DNA of 13,097 nucleotides from Pseudomonadota bacterium (lineage in GTDB: Bacteria; Pseudomonadota; Alphaproteobacteria; Rhodospirillales; UBA2165): assembly GCA_027592155.1 (NCBI GenBank), contig JAQCKY010000014.1, forward strand, positions 1-13,097, in the 5' to 3' direction. The notes beneath the pieces are model-generated. The model worked only from the letters and a program-made list of their open reading frames with translations, was not told the origin of the DNA and did not search any database. Shown here piece after piece: positions 1 through 7,279 of this stretch (the first letter of the stretch is position 1; the number at the start of each line of letters is the position of its first letter). Made by a program: the position numbers and the translations under genes.

Positions 1-49
1 CTGCAGGGTGCCGTCAAGGGCGGCGTTCAATTAGAGGCTGGAAGGACGG

Positions 50-78
50 CGGCCGGGCTCCAAATAGGGGCCCGGCCG
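50..78. terminator. GC-rich hairpin downstream of the DUF1127 gene (weak terminator candidate)
   Basis: A perfect 9-bp GC-only inverted repeat (50-58 pairs with 70-78, loop of 11 nt) lies just past the stop codon of the minus-strand DUF1127 gene. Neither side has a T-run, so it is not a canonical Rho-independent terminator. It may be a processing or transcript-end stabilising hairpin. Confidence 0.3.
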
Positions 79-88
79 AACCGGTATG

Positions 89-487
89 TTAAGCGGCGAG
101 ATCGTGTTTCACCGTTTCGGCGCGAGCGCCGGTATTGTTGGTCTGCTTGTAAGCATGTGCATTGGCGATGGCGCGATTATCTCCGGTGCTGAAAATCTGC
201 CCGGTTACAGCAAACCGGCTGAGGCCAATGTCGGCTAACTCGTGGTCGCTGAGGCGGGCGAGAAGTGCCGCTTCGCGAGCGTAGCGGGCGATGTCGGCAA
301 GCGGTGCGACAATGATTCGGTTCAAGAACCGGACAACGTTCCGGGTTCCTTGTCCGACAAGAGCAGCGAAAACTTCAGACTGCTCCCGGCGCGCTGCTTG
401 TACAATTTTCCATCGCTCATCGTAGTTTAAACTGCCGTTCTGCGAAGGTGCGTCGTCGTTCGCATGAGTAAATGCTTTATCTTTCAT
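89..487 (-). CDS. DUF1127 domain-containing small protein
   Basis: This is a 132-residue protein of unknown cellular role. The C-terminal half (about residues 57-97) matches the DUF1127/YjiS-like pattern, with a basic amphipathic stretch leading into the core ARLSDHELADIGLSR at 77-91. DUF1127 proteins are common in alphaproteobacteria, and some short members bind RNA or take part in phosphate and stress responses; that is family knowledge, not shown here. The N-terminal 50 residues are hydrophilic and unrecognised, and no signal peptide or membrane segment is seen. The frame stays open upstream to 547. I chose the ATG at 485-487 because an AAGGA Shine-Dalgarno (495-499) sits 7 nt before it, while the upstream ATGs have none. 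It is transcribed away from the FAH/sulfatase unit, and nothing ties it to that unit functionally. Confidence 0.8.
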   Translation of the reverse strand: MKDKAFTHANDDAPSQNGSLNYDERWKIVQAARREQSEVFAALVGQGTRNVVRFLNRIIVAPLADIARYAREAALLARLSDHELADIGLSRFAVTGQIFSTGDNRAIANAHAYKQTNNTGARAETVKHDLAA

Positions 488-572
488 GACCTTATCCTTT
501 ATTCTGCGGTCTATTTCCATGTGCGTAACATAGTTTTTGCAACGCAAAGCGCTACTGATAATAACTGAGTCC

Positions 573-595
573 AGGTATGCGGTATTTGCATGCCT
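573..595. promoter_or_regulatory. Inverted repeat just upstream of the first FAH gene
   Basis: Arms of 8 nt (573-580 and 588-595) around a 7-nt loop pair with a single T/G mismatch, which would be a G-U wobble in RNA. The element ends 2-3 nt before the AGGGGA ribosome-binding site of the gene at 609. It could be an operator in the divergent 488-608 region or an mRNA hairpin that affects initiation. No regulator can be assigned. Confidence 0.3.
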
Positions 596-608
596 CTAGG
601 GGACGATT

Positions 609-1541
609 ATGAAATTGGTAACGGCATCGACGGAGAAGGGCGATCAAGCTGCGGCGATACTGGGGGACTGGATTCTGCCATTAAGCTGCATCGACGGCAG
701 CAACCATCGCTCGGTCGGTGACGTCATCCGGGCCGGCGAGGACAATCTGGCGAAAATTTCCGATGCGGTCAGCGCGGCGGGCGAAGCCCTCGATAATCAC
801 CGGGATCGGGGTGAGTTGATCGCTTACGGCTATGCCGTTCTAAAAGCGCCTTTTCCAAATCCCGGGTTGGTGTTTTCCACCGGTGGCAATTACCGCAGTC
901 ATCTCGCCGAGGTCGAAGCAAAGCTCGGCATCAAAATCGGCGAGCCGAAAGAGCCGGTGGGTTTTATCAAGAACAACAATGCGATCATCGGAAGCGGCGC
1001 CAATATCATCCTCCCGCCCCATGCACCGGATGAGGTCGATTGGGAGGCCGAATTTTCCTTTGTTATCGGGCGATCCTGCCACGCCATCCGCGAAGAAGAG
1101 GTCGAGGACCGAATTATCGGTTATACCATGATCAACGACGTGTCCCAGCGGGGATGGAACAAAGACGCAAACCGCCCCGATGGTTCGATCGACTTCACCT
1201 TGCCGACCTTTGCGAAACAGTTTCCGACCTTTTGTCCCATGGGGCCGTGTTTCGTCACCAAGGATGAGATCCCCGACCCCTATGACGTCAATTTTTCAAC
1301 CCGGGTGAATGGCAACCTCATGCAAGACGGAAACACCAGTGACATGATTTTCAACATGGCGCAGATCATCTCGTATTTTTCGACATGGTTTTCGTTTGAG
1401 CCGGGCGATGTCGTCTCAACCGGTTCACCGGCGGGGGTTGGCTTTGCCCGGACACCGGCGGTGTTTCTGCAAGACGGCGATGAGGTGTCGATCACCGCGG
1501 ATGTGCTGGGCACGCTCACCAACCGCGTCGTCAAAGGTTAG
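609..1541 (+). CDS. Fumarylacetoacetate hydrolase (FAH) family protein
   Basis: This 310-residue member of the FAH superfamily should hydrolyse, decarboxylate or tautomerise a keto-enol acid such as an acylpyruvate. The expected landmarks are present: NYRSH at 94-98 opening the catalytic core, metal ligands E146 and E148 in DWEAEFSFVIGR, D177 in the MINDVSQRGW segment, and the conserved TGSPAGVG loop at 271-278. An N-terminal domain of about 85 residues precedes the core, as in full-length family members. The ATG at 609 follows a good AGGGGA ribosome-binding site. It is the first gene of a two-gene unit with the sulfatase starting 11 nt after its stop, which suggests coupled expression. The exact substrate cannot be read from sequence. 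The fumarylpyruvate, acylpyruvate and homoprotocatechuate-branch activities found in this family are all possible. Confidence 0.9.
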   Translation: MKLVTASTEKGDQAAAILGDWILPLSCIDGSNHRSVGDVIRAGEDNLAKISDAVSAAGEALDNHRDRGELIAYGYAVLKAPFPNPGLVFSTGGNYRSHLAEVEAKLGIKIGEPKEPVGFIKNNNAIIGSGANIILPPHAPDEVDWEAEFSFVIGRSCHAIREEEVEDRIIGYTMINDVSQRGWNKDANRPDGSIDFTLPTFAKQFPTFCPMGPCFVTKDEIPDPYDVNFSTRVNGNLMQDGNTSDMIFNMAQIISYFSTWFSFEPGDVVSTGSPAGVGFARTPAVFLQDGDEVSITADVLGTLTNRVVKG

Positions 1542-1552
1542 TCGCGCATCCG

Positions 1553-3139
1553 ATGGCAGCCGCCCGCAACTTTCTCTTCATCATGTGCGATCAACTGCGC
1601 TGGGACTATTTATCCTGCGCCGACCACCCGACGTTACAGACGCCGAACATCGATGCGTTGGCGGCCCGGGGTGTGCGATTTACGCAAGCTTACAGCCAGT
1701 CGCCGTTGTGTGGGCCGTCCCGGATGTCGTTCTATACCGGGCGCTATATGTTCACTCACGGCGCGACCTGGAACGGCGTGGCCCTCCCCGTCGGTGAGTG
1801 GACGATGGGAGATTACCTTCGCCCCCACGGTTACCGTGTCGCGTTGGTCGGCAAAACCCACATGATCGCGGACCGCGAGGGGATGCAGAGACTTGAGGTT
1901 AATCCGGTGTCCGAACTGGGCGTCTTGGTCAGCGAGTGCGGGTTCGAGCCCTATGAGCGCGACGACGGCATGTGGCCGCCGGCTCTGTTGGATCCCAACC
2001 TCCGCTATAACAAATATCTGAACGCGCTCGGTTATCCCGGCGAAAACCCCTGGCACGACTATGCCAATTCCGCCGAAGGGCCGAACGGCGAGGTGCTTTC
2101 CGGCTGGAAGATGCGCTATAGCAATCTGCCGGCCCGGGTCGCCGAGGAGCATTCTGAAACGCCTTATATGACCAACCGCGCCATGGAGTTCATCGAGGAG
2201 TGCGGTGATCAGCCCTGGTGCCTGCATCTCAGCTACATCAAACCCCACTGGCCTTATATGGCGCCGCCGCCGTACCACAATATGTTCAGTGTCGATCAAT
2301 TGCAGCCCGTCAATCGAGACACACGAGAACGCGAAAATCCTCACCCGGTCTTTGCGGCTTTCATGAACCAACCGGACAGCCAGGTCTTCCAGCATGACGA
2401 GACGATCCAAACGGTGGTGCCGACCTATATGGGCCTAATCAAGCAGATCGACGATCACCTCGGCCGCTTATGGGCATTTCTGGAAGAGCGCGGCGGCTGG
2501 GACGACACCATGGTGATCTTCACCAGCGATCATGGCGATTATCTCGGCGACCATTGGATGGGCGAAAAGGAGCTGCTCCACGATGCGTCGGCCCTGATCC
2601 CTTTCATTCTCTATGACCCCGACGCCAAGGCCGATGGAACCCGCGGGACCACCGACGATCATTTCGTCGAATCCGTCGATGTCATCCCGACCTTCCTCGA
2701 CGTCCTGGGTGGGCCGCATTTCGATGAACGTCTCGAAGGCCAATCTCTGTTGTCCCTGACCCGTGGGGATGACAACCCCAACTGGCGGGACGCGGCCTTT
2801 TCAGAGCTCGACTACTCATTTCGAAGCGTCGGTGTCGAACTCGACGTCGCGCCGGATAAAGCGCGGGCTTATATGGCTCGGACCCGAGACTGGAAATATG
2901 TCTGGTTCGAAGGATTTAGGGCTCAGCTGTTCGACATGAACGCCGATCCCTCTGAGCTGAATGATTTGGGCGGGCAAGCGGGTTACGAGGCCGTCGAGGC
3001 CGAGCATAAAGACCGGCTTTTTGAATGGCTGCGTAACCGGAAAACCCGGGTCACCGTGAGCATGGATGGCCTTCGAGAGCGCTACGCCTCGATTAAGGCG
3101 GCGGGGCAGCCGCCTCGATCGCTGCGTGGCAATTGGTAG
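1553..3139 (+). CDS. Sulfatase / phosphonate monoester hydrolase (alkaline phosphatase superfamily)
   Basis: This 528-residue hydrolase should cleave sulfate monoesters or phosphonate/phosphate esters. The sulfatase signature CGPSRMSFYTGR begins at C53, which would be converted to formylglycine. Metal-site residues are visible at D13 (in MCDQLRWD) and D326-H327 (in TSDHGDYLGDH). Other likely active-site residues are K101 and H103 (VGKTH), H232 (KPHWP), and K339 and H343. The overall length and the DQ...TSDHG...LGDH pattern resemble the phosphonate monoester hydrolase/arylsulfatase branch; sulfatase or PMH activity cannot be decided. There is no clear signal peptide, so the enzyme is probably cytoplasmic. 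The ATG at 1553 has no strong Shine-Dalgarno, so it probably relies on coupling to the FAH gene 11 nt upstream. A formylglycine-generating enzyme gene is not in the window. The stop lies 14 nt from that of the convergent MarR gene. Confidence 0.9.
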   Translation: MAAARNFLFIMCDQLRWDYLSCADHPTLQTPNIDALAARGVRFTQAYSQSPLCGPSRMSFYTGRYMFTHGATWNGVALPVGEWTMGDYLRPHGYRVALVGKTHMIADREGMQRLEVNPVSELGVLVSECGFEPYERDDGMWPPALLDPNLRYNKYLNALGYPGENPWHDYANSAEGPNGEVLSGWKMRYSNLPARVAEEHSETPYMTNRAMEFIEECGDQPWCLHLSYIKPHWPYMAPPPYHNMFSVDQLQPVNRDTRERENPHPVFAAFMNQPDSQVFQHDETIQTVVPTYMGLIKQIDDHLGRLWAFLEERGGWDDTMVIFTSDHGDYLGDHWMGEKELLHDASALIPFILYDPDAKADGTRGTTDDHFVESVDVIPTFLDVLGGPHFDERLEGQSLLSLTRGDDNPNWRDAAFSELDYSFRSVGVELDVAPDKARAYMARTRDWKYVWFEGFRAQLFDMNADPSELNDLGGQAGYEAVEAEHKDRLFEWLRNRKTRVTVSMDGLRERYASIKAAGQPPRSLRGNW

Positions 3140-3153
3140 GGTGGTCTCCCGCG

Positions 3154-3717
3154 TCAAACGGCGTTCGATGCCGGGGAGGATGACTCCGCGTCGATCCCTT
3201 CGCTCGCCCGTAAGTTCGCGGAAATTTGAGCGATGATTTCATAGAGTTGGTGCCGCTGCTCAGGTGTTAAGGGACCCAAGAGTTCCTTTTGACGCTCCCG
3301 TCCGAGCGGCAGTGCTGCCTCATACAGGGCGAGCCCCTCCGCACTCAGTCGAAGGATGGAACTGCGCTGATCGGCTTTATTCGCCGAGCGTTGAAGCGCG
3401 CCGCGCTCAACCAGTGAGCCTACGGCTCGGCTGATCTGTGATTTGTCATAACCGAGCCGGGCCGCGAGATCATTGACGGTCGTCTCGCCGGACAGAGCGA
3501 GAATCGCCAAAATTCGCCATTCCGCGAGCGAGAGTCCAAAGTTCTCCGCGTAGGAGCGCTTTGCCTGTCGGTCAACGAGACGGGCAAGCGCGAGCAGGCG
3601 GTAACTGAAAAAATCTTCCAGCCGAAGGCCGTCAGTATCGGGCCCCTCTGGTCCATCGCGAAGGAGCCCCTCGGGAATAATGGAATCCTCGGAGATAGTG
3701 CTCGCTCCTAATTTCAA
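3154..3717 (-). CDS. MarR family transcriptional regulator
   Basis: This 187-residue protein has a MarR-type winged helix at about residues 62-128. LSLAEWRILAIL begins the domain, DKSQISRAVGSLVERG (91-106) is the recognition helix, and the wing carries the DQRS motif (116-119). Flanking helices at 33-60 and 140-172 would form the dimer interface. MarR proteins are usually repressors released by small phenolic or CoA-linked ligands. The only available start is TTG at 3715-3717: the frame has an upstream stop at 3718-3720 and the protein contains no internal methionine. About 30 non-conserved residues precede the domain. It lies 98 nt downstream of the second FAH gene on the same strand, so it may be co-transcribed with it or have its own promoter. 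It is a natural candidate regulator of the divergent FAH/aldolase region, but this is inferred from position only. Confidence 0.9.
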   Translation of the reverse strand: MKLGASTISEDSIIPEGLLRDGPEGPDTDGLRLEDFFSYRLLALARLVDRQAKRSYAENFGLSLAEWRILAILALSGETTVNDLAARLGYDKSQISRAVGSLVERGALQRSANKADQRSSILRLSAEGLALYEAALPLGRERQKELLGPLTPEQRHQLYEIIAQISANLRASEGIDAESSSPASNAV

Positions 3718-3764
3718 TTAAGTCCCAAAATGCAGCAAGTCCACCGGCCGCTGGTCGACCGATC

Positions 3765-3779
3765 ATCCAATATATAGAT
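3765..3779. promoter_or_regulatory. AT-rich pseudo-palindrome upstream of the MarR gene
   Basis: ATCCAATATATAGAT sits in otherwise GC-rich DNA about 50 nt before the MarR start. Its ends (ATC.A and T.GAT) are symmetric, but the centre is not. It could be an autoregulatory operator or part of a promoter. The evidence is weak. Confidence 0.2.
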
Positions 3780-3815
3780 TTCGATGCGCGCGTCGCATTC
3801 TTTGTTCAGGGAGGC

Positions 3816-4682
3816 TCAGGTCTTATGCGCGCGTATCGGTATCTCCATTCGGCCAAGGCCCTGAAATTCAAAGTCCATCACGTCGCCGGGTTCAACCCGG
3901 GACACACCTTCACAGGTGCCCGACATCAAGATATCGCCGGGGTTCAATGTATAAAATGTCGATGCCCAGGATACCTGACGCACGATATCGAGGATCATCA
4001 GGCTGGTATTTGATTTTTGCCGCACCTCTCCGTTCACCTTGAGCACGAAGTCAAGATTACCCGGATCGGGAACTTCATCGCTGGTCACCACCCAAGGCCC
4101 CAGCACCGCATAGGTATCGACGGATTTTCGAAAACTCCGGTCTTCCGGACCGCGCACCACCATATCCAGGGCGAGGGCGTAACCGGCGATGTGATCGAAG
4201 ACGTCGGCTTCCGCGATGTCCGAACCGGGTTTGCCGATGATAACGCCGAGCTCGGCCTCATGATCCGTTCGCCGGTCCGGAAAGCGTACCGCGACGCCTT
4301 CCGAGGGGCCGATCAACGCGCTGCAGGATTTCAGAAATATCCCCTGATCCTCAATCTTCTTTCCCGCGTAGCCGGCTTGCGAAATTTCGGAGTCCGCCTC
4401 CGCTTCGTCGCGATGGGCCTGATAATTGGCAGGCGTTCCCATGATCTTTGAGGGATTAGCGACCGGGCTTAAAAATTTAACGCCGGCAGGATCGATCGGT
4501 GACGCGGCATCCGCGAGGGCTTCCATTTTCGGCCGCAGCCGATCCAGATTGGTGATCAATTGGTCGCCCAGAGGATAGGGATATTTGACCGTGGGCAGCT
4601 CGTCGATGATTGCCGTTACGTCATGAATACCGTCATCGCGGACGACGCCAATTCGATTGTCATTAAAGCGGCAAAATCTCAT
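3816..4682 (-). CDS. Fumarylacetoacetate hydrolase family protein
   Basis: This 288-residue FAH-superfamily enzyme differs in sequence from the one at 609 and is closer in layout to the 2-hydroxyhepta-diene-dioate isomerase / acylpyruvate hydrolase type. Landmarks are NYQAH at 86-90, IFLKSCSALIG at 115-125, metal ligands E142 and E144 in DHEAELGVIIG, D173 in ALDMVVRG, and the loop SGTCEGVSRVEPGD at 254-267. That loop carries a Cys where TGTPEGV is the usual pattern. The ATG at 4680-4682 is preceded by a strong AAGGAGAG ribosome-binding site. The gene is divergent from the class II aldolase (163 nt between starts) and is followed by the MarR gene, suggesting a small regulated catabolic module. 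The substrate is unknown; a keto-enol acid is expected. Confidence 0.9.
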   Translation of the reverse strand: MRFCRFNDNRIGVVRDDGIHDVTAIIDELPTVKYPYPLGDQLITNLDRLRPKMEALADAASPIDPAGVKFLSPVANPSKIMGTPANYQAHRDEAEADSEISQAGYAGKKIEDQGIFLKSCSALIGPSEGVAVRFPDRRTDHEAELGVIIGKPGSDIAEADVFDHIAGYALALDMVVRGPEDRSFRKSVDTYAVLGPWVVTSDEVPDPGNLDFVLKVNGEVRQKSNTSLMILDIVRQVSWASTFYTLNPGDILMSGTCEGVSRVEPGDVMDFEFQGLGRMEIPIRAHKT

Positions 4683-4720
4683 ATCTGCTCTCCTTATTGG
4701 CGCGTCGCCGGTTCATTATC

Positions 4721-4730
4721 AGTGGCCACT
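4721..4730. promoter_or_regulatory. Perfect 10-bp palindrome in the divergent FAH/aldolase promoter region
   Basis: AGTGGCCACT is a perfect palindrome about 40 nt upstream of the FAH start, in the 163-nt region shared by the two divergent genes. It is short, and its flanks do not extend the symmetry, so operator function is only a possibility. A TTGACG hexamer at 4791-4796 could be a -35 box for the aldolase gene, but the matching -10 is poor. Confidence 0.25.
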
Positions 4731-4845
4731 ATTTGGACATAGCTCTTGGGGCCGCGCAAGACCGGATAGTGGGATCAGGCCATCTACGGCTTGACGAAAG
4801 CGGGGGAAACAGCCCATCGTTTGCGTCCGTTAACGGGAGTTCGCA

Positions 4846-5634
4846 ATGCCAGATAGTTTAATTCCAGAGTTCAGTCCGCCATCGCTGCAAGACAAGGTAA
4901 GTGAGGCGGAATGGGAAACCCGGGTCAACCTCGCCGCCGCCTTCCGGGTGGCCTACCACTTTGGCTGGAACGATACGATCCACAACCATTTGTCGGCTCG
5001 GGGGCCGGATGAGCCCGAACATTTTGTCATGAACCCGCAAGGGTTGGGCTGGCACGAGGTCACCGCGTCGAGCCTGATCAAGTCGGATTTCAACGGCAAT
5101 GATTTGAGCGAGAGCGAGCTGCGCCTGGCGCCCGCGGGACGGAATTTTCACGGCGCCATCATGGAACTGCGGCCCGACCTCAAATGCGTTATGCATATTC
5201 ATCCCCAATCGGGGATCGTGATTTCCGCGACCAAGGACGGCCTCTATTACATCGATCAGGGATCCGCCATGCTTTATGGCCGTGTTTCCTATCACGATTT
5301 CCAAGGATTGGCGCAGGAGGCCGAGGAAGGTCCCGACATCGTCAACGATCTCGGCGACAACATGATGATGATCATGTGGAACCATGGGTTGCTGACTGTC
5401 GGCCGGACGATTGGCGAGGCTTTCTCCAATATGCATAACCTGGCCAAGGCTTGCGATACACAGACCCGGCTGATGGCGACGGGGGCGGAAATCCGTCACC
5501 TGCCGCAGGAAATTTGCGAGCATACCCAGGACCAAATCCGTTTGCGCCGCCCCGGCAATAAGCCCAGCGGGGAGCTTGAATGGAAGATGTACCGCCGGCT
5601 CGCCGAGTCGCTCGATCCCGGTTACCGGACTTAG
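4846..5634 (+). CDS. Class II aldolase/adducin family protein
   Basis: This 262-residue protein has the class II aldolase/adducin head fold. Such enzymes use divalent metal to cleave or decarboxylate hydroxy-acid, hydroxy-keto-acid or sugar-phosphate substrates; some members are not enzymes. Visible features are IHNHLSARGP (46-53), the metal-site pair H117 and H119 in VMHIHPQSG, and the third histidine H180 in IMWNHGLLTVG. The length is typical for the bacterial stand-alone family. The ATG at 4846 has a GGGAG ribosome-binding site. It is divergent from the FAH/MarR pair and followed at once by a hairpin terminator, so it is probably monocistronic. Together with the FAH enzymes it could process a C-C bond in a degraded aromatic, but no substrate is indicated by the sequence. 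Confidence 0.88.
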   Translation: MPDSLIPEFSPPSLQDKVSEAEWETRVNLAAAFRVAYHFGWNDTIHNHLSARGPDEPEHFVMNPQGLGWHEVTASSLIKSDFNGNDLSESELRLAPAGRNFHGAIMELRPDLKCVMHIHPQSGIVISATKDGLYYIDQGSAMLYGRVSYHDFQGLAQEAEEGPDIVNDLGDNMMMIMWNHGLLTVGRTIGEAFSNMHNLAKACDTQTRLMATGAEIRHLPQEICEHTQDQIRLRRPGNKPSGELEWKMYRRLAESLDPGYRT

Positions 5635-5651
5635 TATTTCGTCCGGTTTTT
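5624..5651 (+). terminator. Probable Rho-independent terminator of the class II aldolase gene
   Basis: A perfect 7-bp stem (ACCGGAC at 5624-5630 with GTCCGGT at 5641-5647) and a 10-nt loop are followed by five T residues (5647-5651). The stem begins within the last codons of the aldolase gene and the loop contains its stop codon. There is no T-run on the other strand, so it should act on plus-strand transcripts only. Confidence 0.55.
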
Positions 5652-5656
5652 GGCCG

Positions 5657-7108
5657 TTATTCGGGGATAACTTTACCCGGGTTCATAATGTTGTTGGGGT
5701 CGAGCGCGGCTTTTACTTGACGCATGACGGCGAGAGCAACCGGGTCCTTATAGCGCGCCATTTCCGATAGTTTTTGCGTGCCGATCCCATGCTCGGCACT
5801 GAAAGAACCTCTGTACTCAGAAACATTATCCAGGACGGCCGTCTTAATAGACCTGGTCTGTTCGATAAATTTGGTTTCAGACCCTTCGGGTGGGAACAGC
5901 GAGTAGTGCAGGTTACCGTCGCCAAGATGCCCCATGGCGCACATCTTGAAACCCGGAATTATCGCCTCGACGGTAGACCGGGTCCGGGCGACGAACTCGT
6001 GGACCTGATCCAGCGGCAATGAGATGTCGAAACCGATACGAGGGCCGGCATTGGTGACGGCTTCCAGAGTCGATTCCCGGAGCTTCCACATTTCGCCGCG
6101 TTGCGCTTCCGAGGTCGCGAGCACGGCGTCCTCGACCATACCGCTTTCAAAACCTTCGCCCAGAAGAGCTTCGAGTTTGCTGACGACCGGAATGCTGCCG
6201 TCTTCGCCGGTTTCCGCCTCGGCATCGGAGGTCGCCGCAATCTCGATAAGAACTGAAAGTGGCGGCGCCTCCGCAAAGGGCTGTTTCAATTCCGGCAGAT
6301 GTTGCGCGAGCAGATGCATCATCACATCGGGCATCATCTCGAAGGCTTCAACCGCGCCGCCGGTCTCGGCTTGGATGCGGTTCAACAGGTCGAGCGCGCT
6401 GGCAATGTCGGGAACGGCGGCAAACGCTGTTGCCCGCGCTTTGGGCAGGTGGAAAAGCTTTAAGGTTGCGGCCGTGATGACGCCCAAGGTGCCTTCGGCG
6501 CCGATGAATAGATTGCGGAGATCGTAACCGGTATTGTTCTTTCTGAGGCCTGAGAGCTCGTCCATAATCCGGCCGTCGGGCAGCACGACCTCTAGACCCA
6601 AGCACAATTCCCGGGTATTGCCGTAGCGGACGACGTTCACACCGCCCGCGTTAGTCGCCAGGTTGCCGCCGATGGTGCAACTGCCTTTCGCACCCAGGTT
6701 AAGCGGGAAAAACAGACCTTGCGGTTCGACAAGATCGTGGAGTTCGGACAGGATACAGCCCGCTTCCACCGTCATGGTCATGGCCGCCGGGATCAGGTTC
6801 CGGACGGTCTTCATGCGTTCGAGAGAAAGCATGATCGTATCGCCGCTATTATCGGGCATACCGCCGCCGGCAAGGCCGGTATTTCCGCCAAGGGGGATGA
6901 CCGGCGTCTTGGCCGCATTCGCCCGCGCGAGGATCGTTGAAACTTCGGCCGTGCTGGAGGGCCGGAGGACGGCCGCGGCGCGCCCGGTGTTTTTGCCGGG
7001 CCAGTCCGTCAGATATTTCGCCGTGTCGACGGCGTCGGTAAGGATGGCGCCGGAGCCCAAATTCGGTTCCAACGCGGATAGTAAACTTTCAATATTTCCT
7101 TCTGGCAC
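5657..7108 (-). CDS. FAD-binding oxidoreductase, D-2-hydroxyacid (D-lactate / D-2-hydroxyglutarate / GlcD-type) dehydrogenase
   Basis: This is a VAO/PCMH-fold flavoenzyme that should oxidise a D-2-hydroxyacid to the 2-oxoacid. Counting from the GTG start (483 residues), the FAD-binding domain has PLGGNTGLAGGG at 72-83 and the GSCTIGGNLATNAGG segment at about 142-156. The C-terminal FAD-oxidase domain carries GHLGDGNLHYS (393-403, likely metal/substrate histidines), AEHGIG (438-443) and the closing LDPNNIMNPGK. This is the D-lactate/D-2-hydroxyglutarate dehydrogenase pattern; which acid is used cannot be told. I chose GTG at 7106-7108 because a GGAG (7117-7120) lies 8 nt before it and the family usually starts just before this point. 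The in-frame ATG at 7157-7159 would add 17 residues but has no ribosome-binding site. The gene is convergent with the aldolase (22 nt) and divergent from the monooxygenase. Confidence 0.9.
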   Translation of the reverse strand: MPEGNIESLLSALEPNLGSGAILTDAVDTAKYLTDWPGKNTGRAAAVLRPSSTAEVSTILARANAAKTPVIPLGGNTGLAGGGMPDNSGDTIMLSLERMKTVRNLIPAAMTMTVEAGCILSELHDLVEPQGLFFPLNLGAKGSCTIGGNLATNAGGVNVVRYGNTRELCLGLEVVLPDGRIMDELSGLRKNNTGYDLRNLFIGAEGTLGVITAATLKLFHLPKARATAFAAVPDIASALDLLNRIQAETGGAVEAFEMMPDVMMHLLAQHLPELKQPFAEAPPLSVLIEIAATSDAEAETGEDGSIPVVSKLEALLGEGFESGMVEDAVLATSEAQRGEMWKLRESTLEAVTNAGPRIGFDISLPLDQVHEFVARTRSTVEAIIPGFKMCAMGHLGDGNLHYSLFPPEGSETKFIEQTRSIKTAVLDNVSEYRGSFSAEHGIGTQKLSEMARYKDPVALAVMRQVKAALDPNNIMNPGKVIPE

Positions 7109-7116
7109 GGCTTCAT

Positions 7117-7120
7117 CTCC
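7117..7120 (-). promoter_or_regulatory. Ribosome-binding site deciding the FAD oxidase start
   Basis: GGAG on the minus strand lies 8 nt upstream of the GTG at 7106-7108. The alternative ATG at 7157-7159 is preceded by CCGCCGGG with no Shine-Dalgarno match. This favours the shorter protein. Confidence 0.5.
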
Positions 7121-7247
7121 GAACGGATATCGTGAATAGATTTCAACAGTATGGGGCATCCCGGCGGTGTGCGCACGCCCGATTGCCAGTGTTAAATAGG
7201 GGTATCAATATTATGAATCGCCAACCCGAATATGCTATGAGACGATG

Positions 7248-7264
7248 TTATCAAATGATCATAA
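7248..7264. promoter_or_regulatory. Imperfect 17-bp inverted repeat next to the monooxygenase ribosome-binding site
   Basis: TTATCAAATGATCATAA has symmetric ends (TTAT and ATAA) and contains the 8-bp palindrome ATGATCAT (7255-7262). It ends next to the AAAGGAG ribosome-binding site of the gene at 7280. GTTATCAA at 7247-7254 is the reverse complement of the TTGATAAC half of the palindrome at 10939. It is a candidate operator in the 171-nt divergent region; there is no direct evidence. Confidence 0.25.
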
Positions 7265-7279
7265 AAGGAGCGTGCAAGG

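Noticed and set aside
1..88. Possible mobile-element or attachment-site edge at the left end
   Set aside because: Only a GC-rich hairpin is seen; there is no terminal repeat, transposase fragment or tRNA end.
1634..2410. Long antisense open frame (258 codons) inside the sulfatase gene
   Set aside because: It is fully opposite a gene with clear catalytic motifs, has no recognisable domain, and is explained by GC-biased codons on the sense strand.
4017..4451. Plus-strand open frame (144 codons) opposite the second FAH gene
   Set aside because: It is antisense to conserved FAH metal-site codons and has no recognisable domain.
4858..5535. Antisense open frame (225 codons) over the class II aldolase gene
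   Set aside because: It has no family pattern and lies wholly within a well-supported gene.
6024..6527. Plus-strand serine/alanine-rich open frame opposite the FAD oxidase
   Set aside because: Low-complexity composition is typical of an antisense shadow; there is no conserved motif.
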